DNA of 64,000 nt, taken from assembly GCA_965200525.1 (NCBI GenBank), contig OZ241368.1, positions 372,001-436,000 on the forward strand. Reading direction: 5' to 3'. The notes under the pieces are model-generated. The model ran no database searches and was not told where the DNA came from. It was given only the letters and a program-made list of their open reading frames with translations. How positions within the stretch are numbered: position 1 is the stretch's first letter; the number at the start of each line of letters is the position of its first letter. A program made the position numbers and the translations under genes. Shown here piece after piece: positions 24,888-33,541 of the stretch. This DNA comes from JANNPJ01 sp965200525. Lineage in GTDB: Bacteria; Actinomycetota; Actinomycetes; Actinomycetales; Kineosporiaceae.

Positions 24888-25358
24888 TCACTCGGATGCG
24901 TTCTGACCCTCGGGCAACGGTGCGGCCAGTTCGAGGTTGATGTCGTCCGGGTCCTGAATGGACAGGATCGCCAGGCCGAAGCTGAGCCGCGTGACCTCGC
25001 CGTGAGTGATGCCCGCGTCGCTCAGTCGCTTGGCTGCCTCTTCCAGCGCGTCGACGGAGTCGACACTGAGGCTGACATGGTCCAATCCCACGCGGGTGGA
25101 GTCGAACCGGTCTCCCGCCTCCGCCACAGGGCGCAGACCCAGAATCTGAGTACCGAACGTGAACGTGCATCCCCCGTAGAGGCGCTCCGGGTCCTGCCGA
25201 ACCGCCGGATCGCCAGCCTGGTCACTGAAGTCCATGCTCGGACTCACACCGAACACCCTGCTGTAGAAGGCCTTGGAGACGGCGATGTCGGTCACGGTCA
25301 GCCGGATGTGATTGATACCGGTGGGCTGGGTGACGGTGGACGCGCTCGGAGTGGACAT
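24888..25358 (-). CDS. VOC-family (glyoxalase-like) protein
   Basis: 156 residues. The paired beta-alpha-beta modules of the vicinal oxygen chelate fold are visible: INHIRLTVTDIAVSKAFYSRVFG (with a metal-type His) and GLDHVSLSVDSVDALEEAAKRL, closing with IQDPDDINLELAAPL (Glu ligand). The His and Glu positions are kept, so it may bind a metal. ATG 25358 is preferred over the start three codons earlier. Confidence 0.87.
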   Translation of the reverse strand: MSTPSASTVTQPTGINHIRLTVTDIAVSKAFYSRVFGVSPSMDFSDQAGDPAVRQDPERLYGGCTFTFGTQILGLRPVAEAGDRFDSTRVGLDHVSLSVDSVDALEEAAKRLSDAGITHGEVTRLSFGLAILSIQDPDDINLELAAPLPEGQNASE

Positions 25359-25482
25359 GGACCACACGGTGCACCCTCGCGGGACGCGGCGCTCGTTGAC
25401 CGCGCGAACCTCCGAAGTCCGGAGAGCAGTCCTCCGAGGAAAACCGTTGGGGTGCCCGGCCTGATTCCAGGATGATCGGCCG

Positions 25483-26046
25483 GTGCCTACCTATCTGGAG
25501 ACCGAGCGCCTGACCTTGGGCCGCTTCACTGCCGATGACGCTGACCTGCTGATCGAACTGGACAGCGATCCGGAGGTGATGCGTTACCTGAGCGGAGGTG
25601 AGGCGACTGAGCCGCAGTTGGTCCGCGAGCGCGACCTGCCGAGCATTCTGGCCGGCTACGAGAGGTGGGGCGCCGACTTCGGGCTGTTCGCCGCGCGCGA
25701 GAAGGACAGCGGTGCGTTCATCGGCTGGTTCTGCCTGCGCCCAAGGCGCGACGGTCCACTGGACGAGGTCGAACTTGGCTACCGGCTGAGGCAGGCAGCC
25801 TGGGGCCAGGGGTATGCCACCGAAGGTTCGCGAGCCCTGCTGACCAAGGGTTTCACCGAACTGGCTGTACGCCTGGTCTGGGCCGAAACGATGTCCGTCA
25901 ACCATGGTTCGCGCCGGGTCATGGAGAAGCTCAACATGACCGTCACGGAGACCATACCTACGCCGCCCGACATGCAGATGGTCGAAGGATCCGAACTCGG
26001 GGGCGTGCGCTGCGAGATCACCAAGCAGCAGTGGCAGGGGCGCTAG
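25483..26046 (+). CDS. GNAT acetyltransferase, RimJ/RimL type
   Basis: 187 residues. LETERLTLGRFTADDADLL opens the fold. YRLRQAAWGQGYATEGSRALL is the acetyl-CoA-binding loop (Q-x-x-G-x-G/A form), and ETMSVNHGSRRVMEKLNM the C-terminal strand-helix. It acetylates an amino group on a protein N-terminus or small molecule. GTG 25483 has GATGAT six bases upstream, close to the leaderless pattern. Confidence 0.9.
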   Translation: MPTYLETERLTLGRFTADDADLLIELDSDPEVMRYLSGGEATEPQLVRERDLPSILAGYERWGADFGLFAAREKDSGAFIGWFCLRPRRDGPLDEVELGYRLRQAAWGQGYATEGSRALLTKGFTELAVRLVWAETMSVNHGSRRVMEKLNMTVTETIPTPPDMQMVEGSELGGVRCEITKQQWQGR

Positions 26047-26199
26047 CTGCTCGCCGGTAGCGACCCCGGCACCGCCAATCCCCCATGAGGGCTGTTCGGG
26101 AAGAGGGGGAACCCCGCTGTGGGCGGGGGGCCCGGGAACGCAGGCTGGATCTCACGGAGCGAGGGCCGATTCCTCGCACAGAGATCACCAGGAGAAGCC

Positions 26200-26457
26200 A
26201 TGAACACCTCGACGAGCCGCTCGGAAGCGCCCATCCCCTCGCCGCGCCGCGGCTTCGTCGGGGTGAGCGCCTCCACGATCCTGGCCCCGGGCCGGATCCA
26301 CCTTCACCTCACCATTCCCTCCAGCGCGCACACCCGGAACACGAGGATCGAGGTGTCCAGCCCGACGTCCGTCTTCACCCTGGAGCGCAGCCTCGCGGAC
26401 CGGTTCGGCGAGGAGGTCGAGGTCTTCGAGGCCAGCTACGACAACCTTCCGCTGTGA
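26200..26457 (+). CDS. Small hypothetical protein
   Basis: 85 residues, with AGGAGA seven bases before the ATG. Ser/Thr-rich start, then strands such as GRIHLHLTIPSSAH and TRIEVSSPTSVFTL and an acidic end (FGEEVEVFEASYD). No family recognised. The good ribosome-binding site and the break in composition at the ATG argue that it is real. Confidence 0.6.
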   Translation: MNTSTSRSEAPIPSPRRGFVGVSASTILAPGRIHLHLTIPSSAHTRNTRIEVSSPTSVFTLERSLADRFGEEVEVFEASYDNLPL

Positions 26458-26806
26458 ACTGGGACGTTCGCGGTCTCGACCAGGTGCGCAGCCCCGGACC
26501 AGCCTTTGGCCAGGGATGCCAGCACGGTGACCAAGATCCAATGCTGGTGCCACAGGTGCAGCATCCGGTGGCCGAAGGCGCACATTTGATCATGGCAAAC
26601 CCGCCCCCCGCGGTTGGATGCCTTCTTGCCGAAGTGGTCAGGGTCAACATTTCCTTCTCCGACATCCACCGTTGGTGGCGAACAGGATCCGTTTCTGCGC
26701 AGACTCCGATAGACCCGACCGCATCGCAAATGTCGTTGAAATATGTTGTGCGGCAGCACCTCGCCTGAAATGATTCTGTCACTAATCATTCCTTCGAGAG
26801 GTGGAA
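26458..26806. other. AT-richer intergenic region upstream of the lectin gene
   Basis: About 350 bases, noticeably AT-richer near 26690-26790. AATGATT (26769-26775) and AATCATT (26784-26790) form an 8-base-spaced inverted repeat just before the ribosome-binding site GAGAGG, a possible operator. No gene is supported. Confidence 0.5.
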
Positions 26807-27412
26807 ATGAAGCACCCTGGCTCCATCGCCGCAGCAATCTTTGCCGCCCTACTGGCAGTTGTGCTCTCTCCGGGTATCGCCCAAGCGGGGACGCCCTCCA
26901 CGGGCGCCTGGTACGCCTTCGACAACCCCACCAGCGGCTTCTGGGCCGCCGTCTCCGGCGCCCGCACCGACAGCGGGGCCCCGGTCATCCAGTGGAGCGG
27001 TCCCTACGTTCCGGGCACGATCACCTACCGCAACGAGCAGCAGTGGCAGGTGTACGACCCGGATGGCGACCAGTGGTTCTACCTGATCAACGCCAATGGT
27101 CAGAAGGTCATGGCCGTCAGTGGCGGCGCGACCGCCAACGGCTCGAAGGTCATCCAGTGGGACCGCGAGAGCGGGCACACGGAGCAGCAGTGGACGTTCC
27201 TCAACTCCCCGAGGTCGATCTATCCCAGTAACACGCCGAACAGCGACGAGGCCGTGTATCTGCAGAACCGCAAGAGCGGCCGGTGCCTGGCCATTGCCGG
27301 CGGCAACGCCGGCACGTCCGTCAGGGGTCAGCAGCTGATCATCTGGGACTGCCACAACGTCAGCAACAAGCTCATCGACGACCAGATCTGGTGGCTGACG
27401 CGCACCGCCTGA
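26807..27412 (+). CDS. Secreted ricin-type beta-trefoil lectin-like protein
   Basis: 201 residues. Signal peptide of about 27 residues (AAAIFAALLAVVLSPGIAQA, cleavage after AQA). The mature part shows the three-fold QxW pattern of ricin B domains (EQQWQVYD, EQQWTFLN, DDQIWWL) with loops like SGFWAAVSG and SGRCLAIAGG. It probably binds sugars of plant or microbial cell walls; no enzyme domain is attached. ATG 26807 lies seven bases after GAGAGG. A strong hairpin follows the stop codon. Confidence 0.82.
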   Translation: MKHPGSIAAAIFAALLAVVLSPGIAQAGTPSTGAWYAFDNPTSGFWAAVSGARTDSGAPVIQWSGPYVPGTITYRNEQQWQVYDPDGDQWFYLINANGQKVMAVSGGATANGSKVIQWDRESGHTEQQWTFLNSPRSIYPSNTPNSDEAVYLQNRKSGRCLAIAGGNAGTSVRGQQLIIWDCHNVSNKLIDDQIWWLTRTA

Positions 27413-27448
27413 TATTCCCCGTCCGGTTCGTCGCAAGGCTCCATCAGG

Positions 27449-27476
27449 CCCGTGGGTCCCGACAGGGGCCCACGGG
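27449..27476 (+). terminator. Strong hairpin terminator after the lectin gene
   Basis: CCCGTGGGTCCC (27449-27460) pairs with GGGGCCCACGGG (27465-27476) around GACA: 12 pairs including one G-T. Confidence 0.65.
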
Positions 27477-27655
27477 TGCTTGCCCTGGGACGCCGATCCG
27501 GGCGCCGACCTGGGCGCCGTGATCGAGCGGATCACGGCAGGCCCGATCCGCGAGCGACCAGGGCGTGCGCACCCACCCTGGAGTGACGCGCCTCACTGGT
27601 CACCGGCGATAAACACCGACACAACGGTGTCGCAGAAGCGGTCGAGGCTAGAGCT

Positions 27656-28255
27656 ATGACATTCACTCCTGAAGAGATCCCCGCCGCGTGGTGCCGCATG
27701 TGGAGCCAGGACGCCGCACTGGCCCACGAGCTGCTGACCGAGGACGCGCGACAGTGGTCCGGCCGCACGCCGGCCCTCGACGACGTGGTCGGGCCGGGGG
27801 CGACCGAGAAGTTCGTCGCCACCTACCAGCACGAGGTCGGCAACGTCTTCCGCACCCGCACCCTGGTGATCGACGGTGACGACCGCCTCGCCTACACCTG
27901 GGACCTGACCCGCCGTAACGGGGAGGTCCTCACCGGGGCCGACGTGTGCGTGCTGCGCGACGGGCTCGTGGTCGAGAACTGGACCATCCCGTCCTACGAC
28001 CCTCGCTCCGACCTGGCGGACGGCCCCGGAGCAGGCGCGCCCGCCGTCGCCGAGCCACTCAGCCGTCAGGAGCTGCTCGAGCTCACCGCCAACGCACACC
28101 CGTGGCACCGCGAGCGGGTCGTCGACGTCGCCCGCCAGACGGTGGCCGGCACCTGGTCGGACGGCGAGCGCGGTGGGATTGCCGTCCTGGTCGTCGAGTC
28201 CGGCCGCATCGACCGGCAGTGGGTCATCCCCGGCACGCGGGCCCTGCTCTACTGA
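27656..28255 (+). CDS. NTF2/SnoaL-like family protein
   Basis: 199 residues. EIPAAWCRMWSQDAALAHELLTEDARQWSG is the opening helix-loop of an NTF2-like fold, and LVIDGDDRLAYTWDLTRRNG with GADVCVLRDGLVVENWTIPS its beta sheet. The last 70 residues (SRQELLELTANAHPWHRERV...) add a second segment ending in strands, perhaps a partial second copy. Such folds bind small hydrophobic molecules or act as isomerases. No ligand is indicated. Confidence 0.78.
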   Translation: MTFTPEEIPAAWCRMWSQDAALAHELLTEDARQWSGRTPALDDVVGPGATEKFVATYQHEVGNVFRTRTLVIDGDDRLAYTWDLTRRNGEVLTGADVCVLRDGLVVENWTIPSYDPRSDLADGPGAGAPAVAEPLSRQELLELTANAHPWHRERVVDVARQTVAGTWSDGERGGIAVLVVESGRIDRQWVIPGTRALLY

Positions 28256-28285
28256 CGCTGCGATCCGGTCAGGAGACCGACGTGG

Positions 28286-28675
28286 CTATTCGGCCGGGCG
28301 CTCCTGCATGATCCACTTGTTGCCGTCCGGGTCGGCGAAGAACACCATCGAGCTCCACGGCTGGTCGCTGTGGCCGGGCACCTGCTGGCCGTCCTCGTAG
28401 TGGATGACCTCGCCGACAGGAGCGCCTCGCCCGATCAGTTCGGCCTGCACGGCCACGATGTCGGACACGACCAGAGTGAGCCCGCTCAGCGGCTCCCCGC
28501 CCTCGACCAGGTGGATGGAGCAGCCGGAGCCCGGCGGCGTGAGCTGCACGACGCGCATGCCGCCGGGCACCACCCGGTCGATGTCCAGGGTGAATCCGAG
28601 CCGCTCGGCGTAGAAATCTCGCGCGCTGTCCACCTCGGAGACCGGAACCTGCACGACCTCGAGCTTCATTTCCAT
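28286..28675 (-). CDS. VOC-family (glyoxalase-like) protein
   Basis: 129 residues. KLEVVQVPVSEVDSARDFYAERLGFTLDID and the closing MVFFADPDGNKWIMQERP are the usual first and last blocks of single-pair VOC proteins, with PPGSGCSIHL between. The canonical N-terminal His is absent (VQVPVS), so classical glyoxalase metal chemistry is unlikely. It closely resembles the gene at 44801 (same KLEV(V/L)x(V/I)PVS(E/D) opening and PPGSGCS block), so the two are probably paralogues. Confidence 0.87.
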   Translation of the reverse strand: MEMKLEVVQVPVSEVDSARDFYAERLGFTLDIDRVVPGGMRVVQLTPPGSGCSIHLVEGGEPLSGLTLVVSDIVAVQAELIGRGAPVGEVIHYEDGQQVPGHSDQPWSSMVFFADPDGNKWIMQERPAE

Positions 28676-28721
28676 CTGAGCGATCCTTGCTGAAGGAGAG
28701 CGATCCGTCGCCTTCCAGGGA

Positions 28722-28823
28722 GACCACGTCGAGCACATCTTCGACAAGCTGGGGGTCGCGCCGTCGCTGGAAGAGCACCGCCGGGTACTCGCCCTCTTGG
28801 AACTGCTGCGCCCCGGAGGCTGA
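28722..28823 (+). pseudogene. C-terminal fragment of a LuxR/NarL-type regulator
   Basis: The + frame reads DHVEHIFDKLGVAPSLEEHR and RVLALLELLRPGG before a TGA. This matches the last recognition helix and tail of NarL-type response regulators (pattern HVxxIFxKLGLxPSxxxHRRVLAVL). The rest of the gene is missing: upstream lies the oppositely oriented VOC gene. It is a remnant of a rearrangement at this junction. Confidence 0.6.
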
Positions 28824-28893
28824 ATGCTGCCTCGGTACCTAGTCTCCGCACAGGCAGAATAAGATGATCTACCGATATTATCCGGACAGATTT

Positions 28894-28936
28894 ACTGAAG
28901 CCCACCTACCGATCAGGGGCGATGGATAGCTTCAGT
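28894..28936. promoter_or_regulatory. Inverted repeat upstream of the GAF-EAL gene
   Basis: ACTGAAGC (28894-28901) and GCTTCAGT (28929-28936) are perfect inverted copies 27 bases apart within an AT-richer stretch. They are a possible operator pair or looped leader for the phosphodiesterase gene. Confidence 0.4.
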
Positions 28937-29004
28937 CAGTCGCTGGCAGAACCGACAACAGGCCCGGGGTTCTGAAGCCAGCGCCCGTCGTCCGGGGAGG
29001 TGTT

Positions 29005-30222
29005 TTGGCCACGTTCGTCCCGACCACGCCCACCACCTTGGCATCGCCGGCTGCAGACCACGCCGATCCCGCACTCCAGGCATTGCTGCGCGTCACGCGA
29101 CAGCACCTGGGCATGGACGTGGTGTGGATCTCTCATTTCGGCGAAGGTCAACAGTCCATCTTGGCCGCCGACGGCGATCCCGTGTCGCTCGCCCTGATTG
29201 CCGACGAATCCTGGCCCGTGATCACCTCGTTGTACGTGAAGGTCCTGGCCCAGCAGGGGTCGCCGGTGGTCAGCCAGAACCGACGGCAACCGGCAGGAGG
29301 CCTGCCCGGACTGGAACCCGCCCTGGGCGTCGCCGTTCTCGTCTGCGTTCCCCTCATCGGGGAACATTCTCGGGTCATCGGCACCATGTGCTGTCTGCGC
29401 CGTATCGGCAGCCCGAACGGGCCCGAGCAGGCCGACGAGGTGCAGCCGTTCATGGAGCTGATGAGCGAACCAGTCATCGCTCATCTGCAGAGCCCGGCAG
29501 CAACGGCCCAGGCAGGCCGGCTCGCCGAAACCGCACGGATTCGTTCTATCCTGCGGCACGAGTCCTTCCGGATGGTCTTTCAGCCCGTCGTTCGCCTTCC
29601 GGAGCGCATCCCGGTGGCCTACGAGGCGTTGGCTCGCTTCGAGGATGCATGGTTCCCGACTCCAGCCCACGTCTTCCTGGCCGCCGAACGCGCCGGCCTC
29701 GGGGTTGGCCTTGAGCTGCTGGCCGTGCGCCGCGCCTTCGATCGCCTGCCGGCGCTGCCGCCGGCCATGTGGTTGGGGGTGAACCTGTCCGTGCGGGCGT
29801 TGCTGGTTCCAGAGGTCCAGGACCTCCTGTTGAGTCACGCCGGTGACCGGGTCGGCATCGAGGTCACTGAGCACGCCGAAGTAGATGACTACGACGAACT
29901 GACCACGGTCACCGATCGGCTTCGCTCAGCCGGAATCCAGGTCGGCGTCGACGATGCCGGCGCCGGATACGCCAGCTTCCGGCACATCCTCAAGTTGAGA
30001 CCGAGCATCATCAAACTTGACCTCGAGATCGTGCGAGACATCGACACGGACCCGGCCCGGCAGGCTCTGACTCGGTCCTTCGTGACTTTCGCGGAGCAGG
30101 CGGATGCTTTTCTCGTCGCCGAAGGAGTGGAGACCGAGGCCGAGTCTCGGATGCTCCAGGATCTCGGCGTCAGCCTCGCACAGGGATACTTCTTCGGACG
30201 GCCGCAGCCACTTGAGCCATAG
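29005..30222 (+). CDS. GAF-EAL cyclic-di-GMP phosphodiesterase
   Basis: 405 residues, soluble. Residues about 20-160 form a GAF sensor domain (LLRVTRQHLGMDVVWISHFGEGQ, VLVCVPLIGEHSRVIGTMCCL). Residues about 175-400 form an EAL domain with VAYEALARF, NLSVRAL, IEVTEH, DDAGAGYASF, IKLDLEIVRD, VAEGVE and QGYFFGRPQP. The metal and catalytic residues (Glu of EAL, Asn, Glu, the DD pair, Lys) are all present, so it should hydrolyse c-di-GMP. In filamentous actinomycetes c-di-GMP controls development. The start is TTG 29005, five bases after GGGGAGG; no ATG or GTG fits as well. Confidence 0.92.
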   Translation: MATFVPTTPTTLASPAADHADPALQALLRVTRQHLGMDVVWISHFGEGQQSILAADGDPVSLALIADESWPVITSLYVKVLAQQGSPVVSQNRRQPAGGLPGLEPALGVAVLVCVPLIGEHSRVIGTMCCLRRIGSPNGPEQADEVQPFMELMSEPVIAHLQSPAATAQAGRLAETARIRSILRHESFRMVFQPVVRLPERIPVAYEALARFEDAWFPTPAHVFLAAERAGLGVGLELLAVRRAFDRLPALPPAMWLGVNLSVRALLVPEVQDLLLSHAGDRVGIEVTEHAEVDDYDELTTVTDRLRSAGIQVGVDDAGAGYASFRHILKLRPSIIKLDLEIVRDIDTDPARQALTRSFVTFAEQADAFLVAEGVETEAESRMLQDLGVSLAQGYFFGRPQPLEP

Positions 30223-30386
30223 AGCCTCGTCACCACGACAACTGAGCGCGCATCGCCTACCTTCTCCCCGAGAACGTCGCGGCCATCCCCCGGCGCCGCG
30301 CCGTGGGCACGATTCGCCGGTCACCGGCACGAGTCCGTAAGCAACTCGTCAGTTCCGGACGCCGCCGCGAGGCCGGGACCCGGGCC

Positions 30387-30392
30387 TACGAT
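30387..30392 (+). promoter_or_regulatory. -10 box of the flavodoxin-like gene (leaderless)
   Basis: TACGAT, six bases before ATG 30399. Confidence 0.6.
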
Positions 30393-30398
30393 CCGACG

Positions 30399-31127
30399 AT
30401 GACCGAGACCGACCTGGACTTCTCCGCCCTCAAAGCCCTGTTCGTCAACACCACCCTGACCCGCTCGCCCGGGCCCAGCCACACCCAGCTGCTCATCGAC
30501 GCCAGCGCGAGCATCATGACCGCCCACGGCGTCAGCGTCGATGAGTTCCGGGCCGTCGACCACGACATCGCCACCGGCGTCTACCCGGACATGCGAGAGC
30601 ACGGGTGGCCCACCGATGCCTGGCCGGAGCTGTTCGCCCGGGTCATCGCGGCCGACATCCTGGTCATCGCCGGCCCGATCTGGCTCGGCGACAACAGCAG
30701 CCAGACCAAGAAGATCATCGAGCGGTTGTACGCCCACTCCGGGGAGCTGAACGACAAGGGCCAGTGGCTGTACTACGGTCGCGTCGGAGGCTGCCTGATC
30801 ACCGGGAACGAGGACGGGATCAAGCACTGCGCGTCCAACGTGCTCTACAGCCTCCAGCACATCGGGTACAGCATCGCCCCACAATCGGACGCCGGGTGGA
30901 TCGGCGAGGCCGGCCCCGGCCCGAGCTACGGTGACGCCCGCGACGACGGCAGCCGCGAGGGCCTCGACAACGACTTCACCAACCGCAACACCACGTTCAT
31001 GACCTGGAACCTGATGCACCTGGCCCGAATGCTCAAGCAGAACGGCGGAATCCCCGCCCACGGCAACCAGCGACGCGAATGGGACGCCGGAGCCCGGTTC
31101 GACTTCCCCAACCCCGAGTACCGCTGA
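30399..31127 (+). CDS. NAD(P)H:FMN oxidoreductase-like flavodoxin-fold protein
   Basis: 242 residues. KALFVNTTLTRSPGPSHTQLL is the phosphate-binding loop of the flavodoxin/NADPH-dependent FMN reductase fold, and ILVIAGPIWLGDNSSQTKKII the second FMN contact. GGCLITGNEDGIKHCASNVLYSLQHIGY follows. It is probably a WrbA/NADPH-FMN-reductase-type enzyme. ATG 30399 is supported by the TACGAT box six bases upstream. Confidence 0.85.
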   Translation: MTETDLDFSALKALFVNTTLTRSPGPSHTQLLIDASASIMTAHGVSVDEFRAVDHDIATGVYPDMREHGWPTDAWPELFARVIAADILVIAGPIWLGDNSSQTKKIIERLYAHSGELNDKGQWLYYGRVGGCLITGNEDGIKHCASNVLYSLQHIGYSIAPQSDAGWIGEAGPGPSYGDARDDGSREGLDNDFTNRNTTFMTWNLMHLARMLKQNGGIPAHGNQRREWDAGARFDFPNPEYR

Positions 31128-31152
31128 GCACTGTCGTTCTCGGCTGAGCCGG

Positions 31153-31158
31153 TAGCGT
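31153..31158 (+). promoter_or_regulatory. -10 box of the LLM oxidoreductase gene (leaderless)
   Basis: TAGCGT, six bases before ATG 31165. Confidence 0.6.
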
Positions 31159-31164
31159 GCGTGC

Positions 31165-32055
31165 ATGCGATTCGGTGCTCACCTGCCGCTGATCGACATC
31201 AACGGTGAGGGTTGGCCGGTGGGGCGCCTGCACGACTACGTGACGGCGGCCCGTGAGCTGGGTTTCGCGTCCCTGGGGGCCAACGACCATCTGGTCTTCC
31301 CCCGGCCCTGGCTGGACGGGATCGTCGCGTTGGCCAGCGTGATCGAGGCCAGCGGTCCGCTGCGGCTGGCGACCACGGTGGCGCTGCCGGTGGTCCGGGG
31401 CGCGGCGACGCTGGCCAAGACGGCGGCAGCCCTCGACCTGCTGTCGGGCGGCCGGCTCGTCCTGGGGGTCGGCCCGGGTTCCGCCGCGCGCGACTACGAA
31501 CTCGCGGCAGTGCCCTTCGACCAGCGCTGGGCCCGCTTCGGCGAGTCGGTGCGCTTCCTGCGCAGCGCCCTGCGCGAGGAAGGTCCGGAACTGCGCCCGG
31601 CGCCGGCCCGCTTCGACGGACCACCGATCTGGGTCGCGAGCTGGGGATCGCCGGCCGGGCTGCGCCGCGCAGCGCGACTGGGCGACGGGTGGATCGGCTC
31701 GGCCTACAACGTGACGCCGGCCCAGGCGGTTGCGGCTCGCGAAACGCTGGCAACCGTCCGGGGCGACCTCACCGGGTTCGACTGTGCGCTGGCGACCATG
31801 TGGACGTACATCACCGACGACCCGCGCCGCCGCGACGAGCACCTGAACCGGCTGTCCGCGATGGTGAACCGGCCGGTGGAGTACCTCGTCCCGCGCGTCC
31901 TGGTCGGATCGGTCGAGCATTGCGCGTCACTGCTGAGCGAGTACGCCGAAGCCGGCATCGACGAGATCTTCCTGTGGCCGCTCGACGACCTCGAGGATCA
32001 GCTCGTCCGGTTCACCCGGCAGGTGGCCCCGCTGGTCACAACAGCATCCAGGTAA
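31165..32055 (+). CDS. LLM-class (F420-dependent type) oxidoreductase
   Basis: 296 residues forming a TIM barrel of the luciferase-like family: FGAHLPLIDINGEGWPVGRL, SLGANDHLVFPRPWLDG, TVALPVVRGAATLAKTAAALDLLSGGRLVLGVGPGS and PPIWVASWGSPAGLRRAARLGDGWI. In actinobacteria most such proteins use coenzyme F420; the substrate is unknown. The start is fixed by the TAGCGT box. The last 129 bases overlap the 3' end of the converging alkA reading frame, which is suspicious for the latter's C-terminus. Confidence 0.9.
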   Translation: MRFGAHLPLIDINGEGWPVGRLHDYVTAARELGFASLGANDHLVFPRPWLDGIVALASVIEASGPLRLATTVALPVVRGAATLAKTAAALDLLSGGRLVLGVGPGSAARDYELAAVPFDQRWARFGESVRFLRSALREEGPELRPAPARFDGPPIWVASWGSPAGLRRAARLGDGWIGSAYNVTPAQAVAARETLATVRGDLTGFDCALATMWTYITDDPRRRDEHLNRLSAMVNRPVEYLVPRVLVGSVEHCASLLSEYAEAGIDEIFLWPLDDLEDQLVRFTRQVAPLVTTASR

Positions 32056-33525
32056 TTGGCCGGCACATCGGGAGCCGAGCTCACCGGTGGCCCACAGGTG
32101 CTGCCCGGCATAGGCGCGCCAGGGTCGCCACCTGGCCGAGCGCTCCCGGAGATCCTTGGCCTTCGTCGACAGGCCCAGCTTCTCGGCCGCGATCCGGATG
32201 CCGAGATCGGTGGCCGCGAAGGCGTCCGGATCGCCGAGCGCTCGCATGGCGATGGATTCGATCGTCCAGGGACCGATTCCCGCCAGCCCTGACAGCTGGG
32301 CGCGGGCTTGGTCCCAGTCGCCTCCGATACCGAGGTCCAACTGGCCCGCCCCCAGGGCCCGGACCAGCCCCTGCAGCGTGGCCCGCCGGCTGCGGGGCAC
32401 GGCCAGGGCCTCGGGGTCGAGCGCATCCAGGGCGGCGGGATTGGGAAACAGGTGGGTGAGCCCCCCATGGCGATCCTCGATGGGCTCACCGTGGGCCTGG
32501 ACCAGGCGAGCCGCACGGGTGCGGGCCGCCGCGGTGGAGCCCTGCTGTCCCAGGACGGCCCGCACGGCGAACTGGGCCGGGTCGGTGGTGCGCGGTACGC
32601 GTCGCCCGGGGTGCTGGCGGACCAGACGGGCCAGCCGGCCGTCGTGAGTGAGCAGCTCATCGATGGCGATCGGATCGGCATCCAGGTCCAGCAGCCAACG
32701 GCACCGGCTGATCGCGGTGGCCAGGTCGCGCAGATCGCTCAGGGAAAGCTCACAGGCGATGTACTCCGGCATCGGGCGCAGGCTGACGACGGCGTGACCG
32801 TGCGGCAGCCGGATCGCGCACCGGTAGGCACCCTGGCGCCATTCCTCCACGCCGGGAACGGCCGTGGCCACCAGGTGCCCGAACAGGTTGTCCGGGCACA
32901 GCGGGCGCCGGAAAGGTAAGCGCAGGCTGATGGTGCCGGGCGTCTGAGGCGGCTGGGCCGTTCCCGCCGCCCGGACCCTCAGCTCGCTGGGGGTCATGGC
33001 GAAGACCTCGCGGACGGTCTCGTTGAACGAGCGCACGCTGGAGAACCCGGCCGTAGCGGCGAGGAGGCCCAGCGGCATGGCGGTGGTCTCGATGAGCAGT
33101 CGCGCGGTCTGGGCTCGCTGGACCCGGGCCAAGGCCAAGGGTCCTGCTCCCAGCTCGGCCAGCAGCTGACGCTCCACCTGTCGCACGCTGTAGCCCAGAT
33201 GCGCGGCCAGGCCCTTGACCCCGTCCCGATCGACGACTCCGTCCCTGATCAGTCGCATGGCCCGTGAGACCAGGTCGGCCCGCTCGTTCCACTGCGGCGA
33301 GCCCGGGGCGGCATTCGGGCGGCAACGCTTGCAGGCGCGGAACCCGGCCTCCTGGGCGGCAGCAGCGCTGGGGTAGAAGCTCATGTTCTCAGGCCTGGGT
33401 GGGGCGGCTGGGCATCCGGGCCGGCAGTAGATGCGGGTGGTCAGGACAGCGGTGAAGAACCAGCCGTCGAAGCGATCGTCTTTTGCCTGGACGGCTCGCA
33501 CACAGTGCTCCCGCTCCAGATACAT
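31927..33525 (-). CDS. alkA: Ada-AlkA bifunctional DNA repair protein (3-methyladenine glycosylase II with Ada-type regulator half)
   Basis: About 532 residues. Residues about 14-80 form the Ada zinc domain with four Cys (RIYCRPGCPA and ACKRCRPN), the first being the methyl-phosphotriester acceptor. About 85-190 is an AraC-type helix-turn-helix (DGVKGLAAHLGYSVRQVERQL, SVRSFNETVREVFAMTPSELR). About 205-490 is the AlkA glycosylase with the HhH motif LAGIGPWTIESIAMRALGDPD and the catalytic Asp in AATDLGIR. It removes alkylated bases and senses alkylation. The normal end is near LWATG (about 32087). The written frame runs 50 odd-looking residues further over the LLM gene, so a missing G at about 32083-32086 is likely. 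It lies 16 bases after the PEP-mutase-like gene, in one operon. Confidence 0.88.
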   Translation of the reverse strand: MYLEREHCVRAVQAKDDRFDGWFFTAVLTTRIYCRPGCPAAPPRPENMSFYPSAAAAQEAGFRACKRCRPNAAPGSPQWNERADLVSRAMRLIRDGVVDRDGVKGLAAHLGYSVRQVERQLLAELGAGPLALARVQRAQTARLLIETTAMPLGLLAATAGFSSVRSFNETVREVFAMTPSELRVRAAGTAQPPQTPGTISLRLPFRRPLCPDNLFGHLVATAVPGVEEWRQGAYRCAIRLPHGHAVVSLRPMPEYIACELSLSDLRDLATAISRCRWLLDLDADPIAIDELLTHDGRLARLVRQHPGRRVPRTTDPAQFAVRAVLGQQGSTAAARTRAARLVQAHGEPIEDRHGGLTHLFPNPAALDALDPEALAVPRSRRATLQGLVRALGAGQLDLGIGGDWDQARAQLSGLAGIGPWTIESIAMRALGDPDAFAATDLGIRIAAEKLGLSTKAKDLRERSARWRPWRAYAGQHLWATGELGSRCAGQLPGCCCDQRGHLPGEPDELILEVVERPQEDLVDAGFGVLAQQ

Positions 33526-33541
33526 GATCTGACTCTGCCGG

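Noticed and set aside
28824..29004. Possible c-di-GMP riboswitch before the EAL gene
   Set aside because: The conserved GEMM core and tetraloop receptor are not present; only a simple inverted repeat is seen.
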